A DNA stretch of 64,000 nt from Pyrocephalus nanus (lineage: Eukaryota; Chordata; Aves; Passeriformes; Tyrannidae). A program made the translations under genes and the position numbers. Below the pieces are notes generated by a model that was given only the letters and a program-made list of their open reading frames with translations, was not told where the DNA came from and searched no databases. Positions 22,681 to 35,387 of the stretch are shown here, one piece after another. Numbering within the stretch: position 1 is the stretch's first letter; each line of letters starts with the position of its first letter. Location of the stretch: NCBI GenBank assembly GCA_038380795.1, contig CM076280.1:8853501-8917500 (forward strand), read 5' to 3'.

Positions 22681-24589
22681 GAGGTTCCATTTCCAAGCTG
22701 GATAAATGGCATCCCACAATAAAAACACTGATGTGAACGGTCCCAGGGACACAAACGCTAAAATAAAAGGGGCTCTGAGAGCAAAGCAGGATTAGATCCA
22801 CTTTCCTCCAGTTTGAGGTGTTGGAGAAACCTGTGTTTTCTCCTGGTGGTCAGCTCATGTCTGCTCTTCTGCCTGTGCTGCAGAGCATCCCTGCCCACCT
22901 GGGCACTTCCCAGCACTTCCTAGACTTTTGCAACACACTGGGCTGTGCACAACCAGGATCTGGTACTTGCAAGCCAAAGTCTCCTCAGCAGTTTCCAGCC
23001 TCCCATCTCCTCTGTTTGCACTTGTGTCTCTCCCATGATTCACACCTGGGCTACAGCAGCCCCTGGAAAGCCGGAACAGCCATGCCCAAGTGTGAGAGAC
23101 AACACAAAACACAACCTGCTTGCTCTGGGTCAGCCCTTTGTGCTCCATGTGCGCTCTGGGCTGGTGCATGAACCTGCACAACCTTACAGAACGTGTACAG
23201 CAAACACTAAACCAGCCCTTTTCCCTGCACACAGTGCAGCAAGGGTTGCTGCAGCTTCAGCATCCCATAGATTTTCCTGGGAATTCCTTAAATCCTGGTA
23301 CCTGAGAAGAGCATCACTCTCCATGGCTGCAGCAGGAGGAAATCAGAACATGGTATGATATTTTCTTGGGATGCCAAGAGAGGGCGGAGCCACATTTAGG
23401 GGTCAAATCCTGAAGCCCAGACAGCAGTTTGGTGGAGAGCTGGCCAGGGATGCCAGGACCACGTGTCTCACTGGGGCTGGGCTGACCTCCAAGCTGCAAA
23501 CCAGCTGCAGGAAAGCCAGGTACAAGCTGCATTTGGCTTCTAAAACTCAGCAAGCAAGGCTGGATGTAAATGCCCCTTCCTCTTCTAAAGGGATCCTTGG
23601 AAATGGAAGCAGCAAAGGGTTAAATAATCTCAAGTGAGCATCTGACACAGATTGTCCCAGAGACCTCTTAGCCACAGTTCAGAGCACCCGTGTCAGGCTG
23701 TGTTATGATCATTGTACCTCACAGGGACAGTGATTACACCTCTCTAGATAACAAGGTTAAGCCCTCTATCATCAGAGATGCACTTCCCAGGCAAAAGTAT
23801 GGGAAAAAAAAACCAAAACACAAAACAAGCCCCAAAACTCCCAAGTTTCACCTTATTTCCTTACAAAGCAGCTGGAAGCAGTGACTCCCCAGCACAGCAC
23901 CATCTTCAAAAGGAATGCTGGGGTACGTGTAGCATTTGTTACAGACCTGACTAAAAGGACCTGAAAACGCATTCCCAGCCAGCACAGCAGCACTCAGGCA
24001 CCAGAATAATTCCCCATTCCCATGGCTCTGCTCCTTGGGGCCCCAGCACCAAGTCCCACGAGCGGCACAGGACAGGAGAGAGCCTCGCCGTGCTGAGAAC
24101 ACAGCAAGAGGAACCAGAAATTTCCCAAACCAGAAATCCTTTGGAGCTGCAGCCCGTGGTGGTCACGCACTCAGTGGACCCTCACAAATCCACATTTGAC
24201 AAGCATTGGATTACACCTCCATATAATGAGGGAGTAAAGGAGCTCAAAGCCTTCAACCCCCTCATTGACCCCGAGGTTTCAAGAGGGGGACAGGGGCAAC
24301 ACAGCACTGCCTGCCCTCACTGCAAACACAGTGCAAGCTCAAAGCTCCCCAAGGAGCAGGAGGGGTCAGGAAAAAGGGATCTGATGCAGAATAGGCATCC
24401 CCAGACAGCAGGGAGAAAATCCCCAAGGGAACAGAGTGGTACCAAAGGAGGGAAGCAGATTTTTCTCCTGTCTCCTGGGCTCCCCATGGTACCACTGGCA
24501 CTGCTGGCAGCTCTTCAGGGAGCAAGCTCCAGCTACAGATTGATCCTGGATGATAAATTATACTAGAAGAGAGGAACAGGACTCTGGAA

Positions 24590-24639
24590 ATCATAGAATC
24601 GTTTGGGATGGAAGGGACCTTTAAAGGTCATCTAGTCCT
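24590..24639 (-). mobile_element. CR1 LINE 3' tip
   Basis: Only about 50 bases remain: TCATAGAATCGTTTGGGATGG, then AAGGGACCTTTAAAGGTCAT and CTAGTCC, the reverse complement of the CR1 3' terminus. The sequence after CTAGTCC no longer follows the element. Confidence 0.85.
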
Positions 24640-27600
24640 GAGAGCAGGGGGGATTCTTCAACTAGAATGGGTTCTCAGGGAAGAGAAGGAGAGTTTCTGG
24701 ACCTGACTTCAGCTGCTGTAGAATTCCCCAACTCCCAGCAGCTGCTCTGATTTACAGCCTGGACTGTGGCTGGATCAGGGCTCTGAGAACTCGGGCTGGT
24801 CCCAGGGCTCCAGCAGCTCCTCCACTTCCCAAGCTGTGAAGCCCATCAGCTGTGACGTGCTGCTTTTAAAAGCAAGGTTATTAAACCCACTGCTATTTTA
24901 CATTAAACCCATGATTTTGGCCACATTACACATTGGGGGTGCAAATATGAAGTCACTGGCAAAGCTGCTGCTGATTTCCAATGGGAACGGGACTTGTATA
25001 TCATTTTAACACGTTTATTTTGAGCTCTTTGGGGCCGGCATCATGTCTGCTATCATGAAGTCTTACAACAGCAGGCAGTCACTGGAAAACCAGCAATATT
25101 CCCTTACAAGGAGGAGAAAAGAATAACTCGGGTGGATTTACAGCTACTGGTAGAAAATCTCTGTGCTGTGCCACACCACCATAAGTTATCCAGATGCACA
25201 CACCCCATCTCCCTTATTTAAGACACAAATTTGCCTTTTCCTACGGCAGAGCAGTTGAGTAGTAGAGGGAACAGTGTCAGACATGGGGTGCTCTAAGCCC
25301 TGATGTCTGTGCATGAGGAGGTGTCCACGCTCCTCTGGCCCCATCCCACAGCAAACACACCCATCCAGGAGCAAGGCACAGCAGGACCCTCACCTCCCCA
25401 GGACACGAAGAGGATGCAAAGGCAAGAGAGGGCAAGAGGCAAACCCTCCCAACACGTTGAAGCACCGAGAGCCACAAACCAGCCCGACCATGGTCCCGCT
25501 GTGCCGCTCCCCGCGCCGCCCACGGCTCCCAAACCCAGGAATTAATGCCCTGGGACCACAGTGCTTGCTTTATGCTGCCGAGTTCCTCTAATACAACAGC
25601 AATAAATAGTTATTCTGCTACTTAATGGGCTCTCTCCTCCGCCACGGCTGCCGGGCTGCTGCCTCGTTCTGTTACTTTTATTATCTCTATGTGATAGCGA
25701 TGACTTGGAGCGAGGAGCTGCCTTTGATGGGACTTTAAAAGCCTCAGGGGGTGGGGGGGGGGAAACCCAGCAGTTTCTCAAGTGAAGTAACACCAAAGAC
25801 ATCTGAGATGAGCTGAGAAAGTGCCTGCTGCTGTGCCTCCAGCTGAACACGGGGTAAAGATTCATTTGATGGGCCCAAAATACTCAAACCAGGGAGCTCA
25901 GCAGCACCCACGGGTGCTGTTAAGAGTCTGGGCACAGGGTGAGAGGATTGCAAGGGCTACAATCAGCAAAGCCATGAGTCTGGGGCAAGCTCAGCAGCGT
26001 GGCAGGTGCCACCAGGCTGTGTGACACAGACACCCTGGGCATGAGGGAACGTGGATATGAAGTCGAGGGAAGGGCATGGCCTGGAGGAAGCTCTGGGTGA
26101 CATGAAACAAGTGGTATCCTGTAAATGGAGGGGATTCACAGGGCATGGTGGGCTGTGCCTGCTGCAAGTCCAACCTGTGAGCTCCTTTGCACATCTCTCC
26201 TGCCTGGGGACAGACACACCTTGCTCCCTGCTTTGGGGAGCTCTTGCCTCTGCAAACATCTCTGCCAGAGAGGTGATGAAAACAGGACAGGCAGGGAAAT
26301 TGCATCTTTATGCATCCAGCCCTGAACTGAGCAAGAGAGACATGGTGCTATGGCATAGGCCCTGGGTAAGGAAGGGTCAAATGATGAGCAGACAACGAGA
26401 GGGTCCTCAGAGTATCAGGCAACTGCCCTGCACATCCTGCCCTCCAACACCCAGCACTGCTACTAAACAGAAAGAAAACTCAAATGCTGCACAGGAGGTG
26501 CAGGGGTGAGTGGCCATGGACACCTCTTCCTCCTCCTCCCCCAAAATCCCTTCCTGCATCTCCGCTGCCCTCCCTGGCTCCACTTGGCCCCGTCAATTTG
26601 CACAGAGCTGGCAAATAACAGAAAATAAAGCAACTGTGAAGCACTTGCGTAAGAAAGGAAGGAAAATGAAAAGCCTTGATATCCAACAACTATTTATGGG
26701 ACAAGCCTCTGAACCCTGATTTGGAAATGAGCCATTATCCTGTGCCACCACACTGGGGTTTAAGGTGACACCAGCCAGTCTCACATTTCTGCATGATACA
26801 GAACAGCATTAATTAAATATTAAGTGAAACTATTTCAGCACTGGAGTGCAGCAGAGTGTGAAACTGAAACCAGGGATCAGAGGGATGTGGGATTGAACAC
26901 AGGGGATTGGCTGGATACTCCATCCCTCCATTGCTCCATGTAAGAAAGAAGAAAGCACGTTGTTCTTGCCAGAGATCCCTATGGGACAGTGCCCAGGAGA
27001 TCCACCCTGGGATGATTTTAGCAGAGGAATTGTCCTGCCTTGGGTTTCTGAAGGTGGAGAAAAATGCAATGTTTTGCACGTGTTGATCTTGAGATTTTAA
27101 TGTTACTTACATATTTACACACCTCTGTGACTCACGGGGCCTTATGGAGAGCTGTCCTCGGATTTTTCTCCTTCTGGAAGTACCTCCCCATGTCTCCAAG
27201 GTGCCACCACTGCCCAGGGGTGGTGTGTCACCTCCCTAGCTTTGCCTAACACCTCAGCCCCTCGTTTTTCACGCAGTTCCAATGCATTCCAGTATATGCT
27301 GGGATTTGCTGACCTGTGAAGCACAAGTCAGACAAATTCTGCCTTTGCTCAGAGCAATAATGTAATATATTTGGGCAAAGGGAGCCAGCAGGGAGAAGAA
27401 ACTAATAAGAACTTCGTTTTTATTGCAGATGGGATTTCAGCATCCTCCCAACGGATTCCCAGAGACAAGGAGGATTCCCAGAAACGCCTGAACACTGGAA
27501 GTCTGAGCTGAGGGCTGGCTGCTTTCCTCTAGACTAAGGATATTACAAAATTGCCTCTTAAGAAAAAAAAATCCAGCCTGTAACTGGAGAGGGCTCATTT

Positions 27601-30600
27601 GCATGGCTTTGTAACGGTTACAAAAGCTGGCTGCAGGAGTGTGTCCTTTGGGGAACAGCGCTAATGGAGCCAGGGAACTGGCCTTTCCTGCGAATTAGAG
27701 GGGGGAAAACCACAGACAAACTGGCTAAAGCAGGAGTTTGGTTCAGGTTCCTGGAGCAGACACTCAGGTAGCTGCACAGTGAACTTCCCTGGCCGGCTGC
27801 AAGAGCTCCATCAGCGCATGCTGGAGCTGCTCGCTTCCACACCCCAACACGGTTCCCTGCTCTGTCCAGCCAAGCTGGCTCCTTCCCTCTGCCCCTAATT
27901 AACATCATAGCGATTCCCTAACGAACCTGGAAGGATGCCAAGCGAGGAAGGAGCTCAAGCTCCAGCGTGGGAAGACGAGAAACGCGTGGGACGTGGGTGC
28001 TGACGGCTCCGACCTCGGTGTGTGTGAACTGGCAGAGTCCCTGCTGAAAAACCACCAAGCTGTGCTGGGCACTGGGCCCACAGAGAGGGGCAGGGACAGA
28101 GGAGGGAGGGATAAAAAACAACCACCCTGAAACACTAATTACCTTAAAATGGTAGTAAATAGGTTTACACAGGCACCCAACTGGGGCATGCTGGGCTCAG
28201 CTCACAGCACCTCGCACTGTCACACAGGACCAAGCTGCCACAAAGACACCTCGTGGCAAGGTGTTGGAGCACCAGCAGAATCATTTCCATGCAGTTGAAG
28301 AGGGATGTCAGTCACTGAGAGCAGGATTCATCATGCCTCTGCCCTTCCAAAGCCTGGCCCTGATGCTCTGGAGCTCTGCAGCCTTTGGAGAGCCTAGAAA
28401 AGCATCTCTGTCTTGCTCTCAGGGCTCAGAGCCCACCTCGTGCTAGGCAGGGTGGTTATAATCAACTCATCCCTGCTTTGCATGGATGCATTGATCAGGA
28501 ATATTCAGGGGGAAGGGTCTCACAAACAACTCCAAGGCAATGATGCAAGTATCAGAAATGACAGGATGTCCACGCCACCCAAAAACTGGCTCCAGGCACA
28601 GAGGAGTTTGTCTTACACTATAGGGAAGATGAGGACAGGCTGAACTTTGGCCAGAAACCAGCTATTCCTGCTAAACATTTGAATTCAGGCAGTTTTAGTC
28701 AAGTTTCCTCTCCAACCTGCAGGTCACCTGCTCCACAACCCCATCCCCTCCTTCTGCTTAAGGGCTCCTTCTCTGACCCCAGCCCCTAATTCAGGATGCC
28801 CAAAGTCAAGCACTTAATCAAAACCCTCGTCTTGTGACTCACAAAAAAGCTCTGTCTTGAGGTATCTCAGTGAATTCCAGCCAAGGGGACTGCCAAGGGC
28901 CCCCACAGCCCCAGGGAGGGAAAGCAGCTCTGTGCACAGGCTGCAAGGAGAGGCTCTCCCACAACAAACATCCCTCTCCCCTCCCCCAGTATTGATTGGA
29001 TTTGTCGAAACAGATGGAAAAAACAGCTAGTCAGATGCAAAACACGGATATCCAAACCTGCTTCCAAGAATCTGGCTTAAATCTGTATTAAGTTTAATCC
29101 CTTTTGATCAAGGCCTTGTATGTAAGCAGAAAATATTACAGATTTTCACATACCTTTAGGTCCCCATTTCCGCTCGGCTCTAAAGCAAGAGTTGGGAGGT
29201 CAGAGGAAAACATATGGAGTGCAAAAAAAATGAGGTTTGGGAGCATTTTGCAAGAGAAATTGGAAGCATCCACATGAAACCAATCCACTTGCACAAGGGT
29301 AATTTACCTATTGTAAGGAGAGGGCTTAAAATGCTCCTTGGCTTATTTCCTTCATCATTGTTCCAGGTGCTAAAGAAAAAAAAAAGAAATGCAGTTCTGT
29401 ATAAAAAACAACACTAGAGAAAGTGTTGAAAAGGCAGTTCTTTGCATTTTGCAGAGCCCCTAACTTCTGGCATGGCCACAGCATCCAGAATGTGTTTCTC
29501 CAACGAATTTTAAATCCCTTCCAGTCTCAGAGCAGCAGCACTGACAGGAGATGCCCACACCAGGAGCTGGATACAGAACAGTTCCAAAGCCCACCTGCAG
29601 ACTGACAGACCATGGCCAGGTTTGTCCCTTCCTACCACATCCAGGGGTTTCAGCTCCAAGGGTCAGGCCACAGCATCAACATCCCACTGAATAAAAACAT
29701 CCTGCTCCAGAAGGTTGAGGCAGGTTAACACTTCAGAGACCACCACGGTCTGAGCCCTGAAGGCAGCAGAAGCTTTTCCATTGATTTCTCAGGCTTTGAG
29801 CCCTGGATGCATCTTGCAGCTCTACTTAACTCTACTGAACTCCCCCCATTATACCTGCAAAGCATCTGCCTCTGCCCCAGGGATCTTCATGGAAGCAAAG
29901 TCCCTCCCAAAGCCCTCCTGCAGCAGCACAAGCAGCTTAATCATCACAAGGTTTTACAGATGGGTAGAAAACTTGTTTAAGCTCAAAGAAATTCCTGTAA
30001 TACCAACGTACACAAAAGAGGCAGGAAGCAATGGGAGTTTTTCAAGTGTTCAGTAAAAGGCAGCTTTTAGAATCTGCTTGGGATTTGCTGCTTTGATTTC
30101 TTCAAACCTGGAGCTGAACATTTGCAGGGATGGGAGACTTTTCCCGCTGAAGTTTCTTTCCCTGCAGCTACAACACAGTCAGGGCTTGTAGCAAGAATCC
30201 CACTTGGCTCCACAGATGTATGGGCTGCTCCAAGCTTACTGCACACACACCTGGATGAAATGGAACATCTTCACTTTCACAGCTTTAACTTTAAAAGAGG
30301 GCAGGGAAAAGGCCCAGAAGAGAAGGAAGGTGCAGAAGAACGTGGTGTGCTGGGAAAAAACAGCCAACAACCACTGGGAATACACAACCAGGAGAGGGCT
30401 GGAGCTCTTCTGCCTGCACTTCCCTTCCTCAGCACCACAAAACACAAAGTAAAATCGAGCAGAAACACTCAGGAAAAGGAATGTTAGGAAGAGAAGCACG
30501 GGAAAGCAGGATAAAGTTTATTTCATTAGCCCTAATCTTCTCCTGGACTCCAGGGAGGATGAGAAAAGCACTTTGTAAACTTTGGGGGTTTATTATTATT

Positions 30601-32137
30601 ACAAGCTGGCTTGCCAAGCAAAATTCCCCAAAAGCCACCCAGCTCTGAGCTGCCTCCTTGCCCAAGATCAGCACTAGGCTGTTTCTATCCTCTGATTTTC
30701 CCTGTCTTGCACACCCAAACCAGAGGGATGTGCCAACATCATGCTGATGGTCTGACCCCTCACTTCTTGTCCATCTCAAAAGTGTCACCTCTGGGTTTCC
30801 TGGTAGACATGGAAAACATCAGTGTTAAATTCCCAATTCCTAGAAGAAAAGGCAGCCAGTAGGAACCAAACTGAGCTGTTCAGAAGAGTGAAGGGGGGGA
30901 GGAGCAGTTCAGAGCAGACAGGAGAAACTCCCAGCTCCTGAGGCAAGGTCAGGTCACCTTTTTCTATGAGTTTGCATCATCTGGGAGGGAAAAGGACGAA
31001 TGTTTAAGTTTTTATTCTGTAAGCCTGAGAGCTACAAGCAGGGGCCACTGTTGAGTATCAGAGCAAGGGATGTGCTCCTGATTTTGGTGCTTTATTCTTC
31101 CTCATTCCACAACTCCTGCCCAGCTTTCCAGGAACTATAAGAACTTTTTCAAAAGGAAGAGGCTAACCTGGGAAAGGGCAGCTCTACCAGGCTCTACAAA
31201 TACTACCAAGAGCTTTTCCCTTTGCAATTATTCGATGGTTTACACAAGTGAAGACTCTCAAGACTGTGCAATGCAGTAGAAGAGCCAAGATGGCTGTGCA
31301 CAGCAAGGATGCTGCTCCTCCTCTTCCCTGCCCTCCCCAGATGAGATAAAAGGACTGGGTTTTATTCTATTATATATTCTGCTTCGCTGGTGAAATGCCT
31401 TCCAGAAATGAGTGTTTCTAGAAATAAAAAAGGGGTTTCCATCAATCATATCCCGACTGCACAAACCACCCTCAGTTCCCTTCTGATCCATTACTCGGAA
31501 GGCGGTTCTCAAAACAGCAAACACTGAAACTCCCAAATCCATGGTTAGCCAGAAGCACCAAGAGGTTTCCAAACACAACTCACTATCTGGATCACACTTC
31601 CAACCCTGGGCAGACCAGTTCCTGTGCTGGGCTTTCCAGAAGAGCCCAGTGCTCCCCTGGAGAGGATGGCACTGCACATGCTGGCTGTGCCATTGGATAG
31701 AAACCTCTGACACTCACTCACAGCCACATTTTTTTCCATGGCTTAATTCCATGATGTCAATTAATCTGTTTACACCTGCAGAAAGGCACGAGCCTGGGCT
31801 GAGGGAGAAGCAATCCTCGAGGCAGCTTTCCAGAGTCAGAAAACACCTCCCTTCTTCCCATCCTGTAACGGAGGATAAATATACCCATAAAGTGCTTTGA
31901 TTTGACTGAGTATGTTAAATTTAGTCGTTGCTCTGCCTCTGCAGACAGCACATTTACTGCTACGTGGGTGACTGAAACATGCATCACTCACAGCACACTG
32001 CAAACGGGCGTATAAAAAGAACTGCAGGAAAAGATATCCAAAATATTGGCTCCCTTGACAGGGTATACACGGTCACAGCTCACAAATTACAGGGCGGAAG
32101 GGAAGCTGGATGGATTTCCACGGTCACTACTGTACAG

Positions 32138-32190
32138 AGGGCAAGACAAGATGATCTAAAGGTCCCTTCAGACCTAACAAATCCATACAG
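32138..32190 (+). mobile_element. Probable old CR1 3' remnant
   Basis: ACAAGATGATCTAAAGGTCC followed by CTTCAGACCTAACAAATC resembles the segment just before the CR1 terminus (gatgatct..aaggtccctTCcaacct). It is short and diverged and lacks the terminal ATTCTATG. Confidence 0.55.
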
Positions 32191-33639
32191 CTGTAAAGAA
32201 AAAATATCATAGATTAAATCTTGGCTGTCTCCAAGAAAAAAAAGGAAAGAGTCAGTCGTGATGTTTTCAGTCAATGATTTAAGGAATGTAAATAGCTTTG
32301 TCAAAGATGCTCAGGCAGATTTCCCCAGCTGGATCCTCCACCATGAGCTCAGCTTTGCTCAGGACCTGCAGCGCATCAGGATGGTTTAAAACAGCAGGAA
32401 AAGCAAATTGGCAGCTGGAGAACCCCAGCTCCACTGGAGAGGGGTGGAAAGCATCCCACAGGGGGTGACTGCACCCCAAAGGAACACGATCCCGACACCC
32501 CCAGCACAGCCCCTGCACTCCCCAGCTCGGTGTGATTGTTACATCAGCTCCTCATATCATACACTGCGACTCTGAAAGCGTCACCAGCTGTTTATCTACC
32601 GCTAAAATGTGTTTAAAAATTAATAGGAACAGATTGAGCAAGTGTGGAACACGCAGAAAGCAGGAGCTTTGAGGAATTTCAACACGCAGCGTTAAAATTG
32701 GGTGGGCTCGTAAGGAGAGAGCGCCAGCCCTGGTACAGGAAAGAAACACCAAAAATACACACACACACCATCACACATTCACCCAGGGACAGGGAAAAAC
32801 GCAGCTCTAACCACCACATGCTCGTTCTTCCAGCCCTTTATTCAGACATTAGAGACAAAGAGCAGCTGGACAGCACTGTGCTCAGCCTGGGGCTGCAGGA
32901 GGAAGTTTAAAAAGGGGGTTTATGGGAGTGTTAATACAGGCTCCTGTCACCACAGCCCCCCAGCTGGTATTAAGGGCTCAGGTTTGAGTGCACATCGTTG
33001 ACATAGGTCATCAATTGTGCAGGAAGATGGATGCACGCCCTTGACGGTGCCCTGTGCAAGAGGGAACGAGCAGCCACGTCAGGCACTGACAACACAGGCC
33101 AAAAAAAACCAGCAAAAAAAGACCAGGAAGTGCTGGTCCCACCAGGGCAGGTCTGCAAAGCTCTAGGCAGCATTATAAATAAATGTCAGCATCCAAGACT
33201 GTACCCCAAAGGTCACTTCAGCGAATCTGAGGATGAGATCAGAGCAGCCATCAGAGAAATAAATAAATGCTGTCAACCTTAAGTATGAGCAGGTCAGTCA
33301 CAGAGGTTCAGGGAAAACTTCTCCCTGGAGCTCTTGTCCAGAACAGAGAGATTTTGCAACAAAACAGGTAAAACCGGTTTCTGCCCTATGAAGTTCCTGG
33401 AAATGCCCAACAAGTATTTACTTGCAGGAAGGGAACAGGAAAGTGGTATTTGCTCTTAGCTGGCTCTCTTGACATTTTCTTGCTGCCAGTAAGACTGGGA
33501 AGAGCCCATGTAAGTCTTATTGACTTCACAGCTAACAAGCACAGAGACCAAGTTACCACTGCACAAGGCATTTTACATAGCACAGAATCCCAAAAAAAGC
33601 CCAGGCCAGGATGAGAAGCTGCTCAGGTGCCCATGTGGG

Positions 33640-33684
33640 GCAAATAACCAATAACCATTTGTGCTGCAAATAACCATATGTGCT
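33640..33684. repeat. Short direct duplication
   Basis: GCAAATAACCAATAACCATT and TGTGCT is followed by GCAAATAACCATATGTGCT. The first copy carries an internal ATAACCA duplication. Confidence 0.85.
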
Positions 33685-33967
33685 TAATGGCAGCAACAGC
33701 TGATATTCGCAGAGGAAAAGCTCAGCCTGGTGTAAAACTCAAAATGAGGAGTGGGACAGCAAAAAGAAAAAGGGCTTTCTGCTCTGATAGATACTGAGCA
33801 GCATTTTGGTTTTGTTCACTGAAAAAAAAAAAGGCAATGCTTCCTTTATATCCACAAACAAAATATTTCCCATTTTTTGACAAAAAAAGCACAGAAAAGT
33901 CCCTGAAAATTGAGTTTTAATGACTTTCCCCCATCTGCTATAAAGGATGTTTTTTGTTCAAAACATC

Positions 33968-33984
33968 TTTTTTTTTTTTTTTTT
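33968..33984. repeat. Poly-T tract (T17)
   Basis: Uninterrupted T homopolymer, an A tract in VAV2 sense. Confidence 0.9.
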
Positions 33985-35352
33985 CCATGACATATTTTGG
34001 CCAGATGTAGATGATGTGCCTGGACTGCAGAAAAGAGTATTTGATAGCATTACCAAGAGATAACCAGCTCAGACCAACGCTTGCAAAAGAAAACCTTTCA
34101 TTTCACATCAGGTCCTCAGCGCTGAGCTCCCCGGTATCATTTCATCAGCCTGTGGAGCAAACCAGTCCACAGGGATGGATCTGAAAGGTTTGAATAATTC
34201 CACATCAAAATCAACTGTACTTGGATGAGCCTTCCACCAAAGCATCAAGACAGTACAAGACAGGCTGCGAGAGGGAAGAGGGGAAATATATTCTTGTCAA
34301 AATGACATTCCCCTTAGGAGTACAATCTCCACAAAAGCATTTACCCGCACGCATTGTGTCGGATTTCAGATTCTGCACTTCTGAAACACATTATGCCGGG
34401 TACTTGAATAATTATGTTTGACTTATTTAACAATTTAACATTCACACGCTTGGCTTTACAGCTGGAGAAATAAAAATCACATATTTGAGGGACTAAAAGA
34501 AAAAAAAAAAGGTTTGACAATATATGTATATTTATGCAAGTGTTCCCCGCTTGGAAATTACATTCACGGAGAAAATGTTGAACTGAGCAAACTCTGCTCC
34601 TTGCCAGCTGTAAATTTGATTTGGAATGGTAGGACTGGTCAGTGAGGAGCTTGACACAGGCAGGATGAGCAACTGCCTCTGCTTGAGCTGCTCCAGCTCC
34701 AAAACTCCATGTTCCCACCACGGCAGGACCACAGTAAAGGAACCTGCTTGTCCAACCCTACCTCGAAGGAAAAACCACCCCACGGGGTGATGTGTGCTGA
34801 CCTATAAAGTACATGGGGATCTGGGCTCTCCTTGGGGTGTTCACAGGCACCCTCAAAGTCCAACAAGAGCCAAGTTTCCTCTCCCATCAGCAGCACCCAG
34901 GCTCGGTGGTGCCTCATGCTTGGCAGCTTGTGGCCATCAGTCCACAGGGCTTGTTTTCCAGCTGGTGTGTGCAATGAAACAGCTCTTATGAACAAGGTGT
35001 GCCAGGAGGGCAGGAGCTACAGCAGGGCTCTCCATCATTTAGCCAGCACAGGAGCAGGGCTTTCTTTTCCACACCACTCACCGGACCTCAAGACAGAGAA
35101 CTGGTTCAATATTTGACCCGAGGATGCTCCCAGCAATAGCCTGGGCCACCAATAAACCCCAACAACACAGCCCTGCACCAGCTCCTTGGGAATATTTACC
35201 ACAGAATCCTCGTACCTGACACTGAGCCTGCAATGAGTATGTCCATGGAGAAGAGCACTGAGAACAGGGAACAAATGAGCTCCAATGGGGAAAAAAAAAA
35301 AGGCCCTCTAAAACGCCAAATCAGCACACCACCAGTAAATCTGCCACCTGAG

Positions 35353-35387
35353 CCATAAATTCCTAGGATCCCATAAATTCCTAGGAT
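35353..35387. repeat. Short tandem duplication (about 18 bp, two copies)
   Basis: CATAAATTCCTAGGATC is followed by CCATAAATTCCTAGGATG. The two copies are nearly identical. Confidence 0.9.

Larger units (their letters stand above)
18278..33000 (-). other. VAV2: VAV2 intron upstream of exon 3, proximal part
   Basis: This is intronic sequence immediately upstream, in gene direction, of exon 3. It has an 11-bp tandem duplication near 19053, the inverted CR1 pair at 20671-20852 and 21075-21317, an ATT microsatellite at 21404-21426 and an AAAAT-rich stretch at 21862-21890. It also has the ~105 bp direct repeat at 22152-22256 and 22576-22680, a CR1 3' tip at 24590-24639 and a probable old CR1 remnant at 32138-32190. 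The block 25480-25760 combines a short CpG-rich patch, an AT-rich segment and a G run. Nothing else coding was recognised; 26000-32000 appears to be unique non-coding sequence. Confidence 0.8.
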
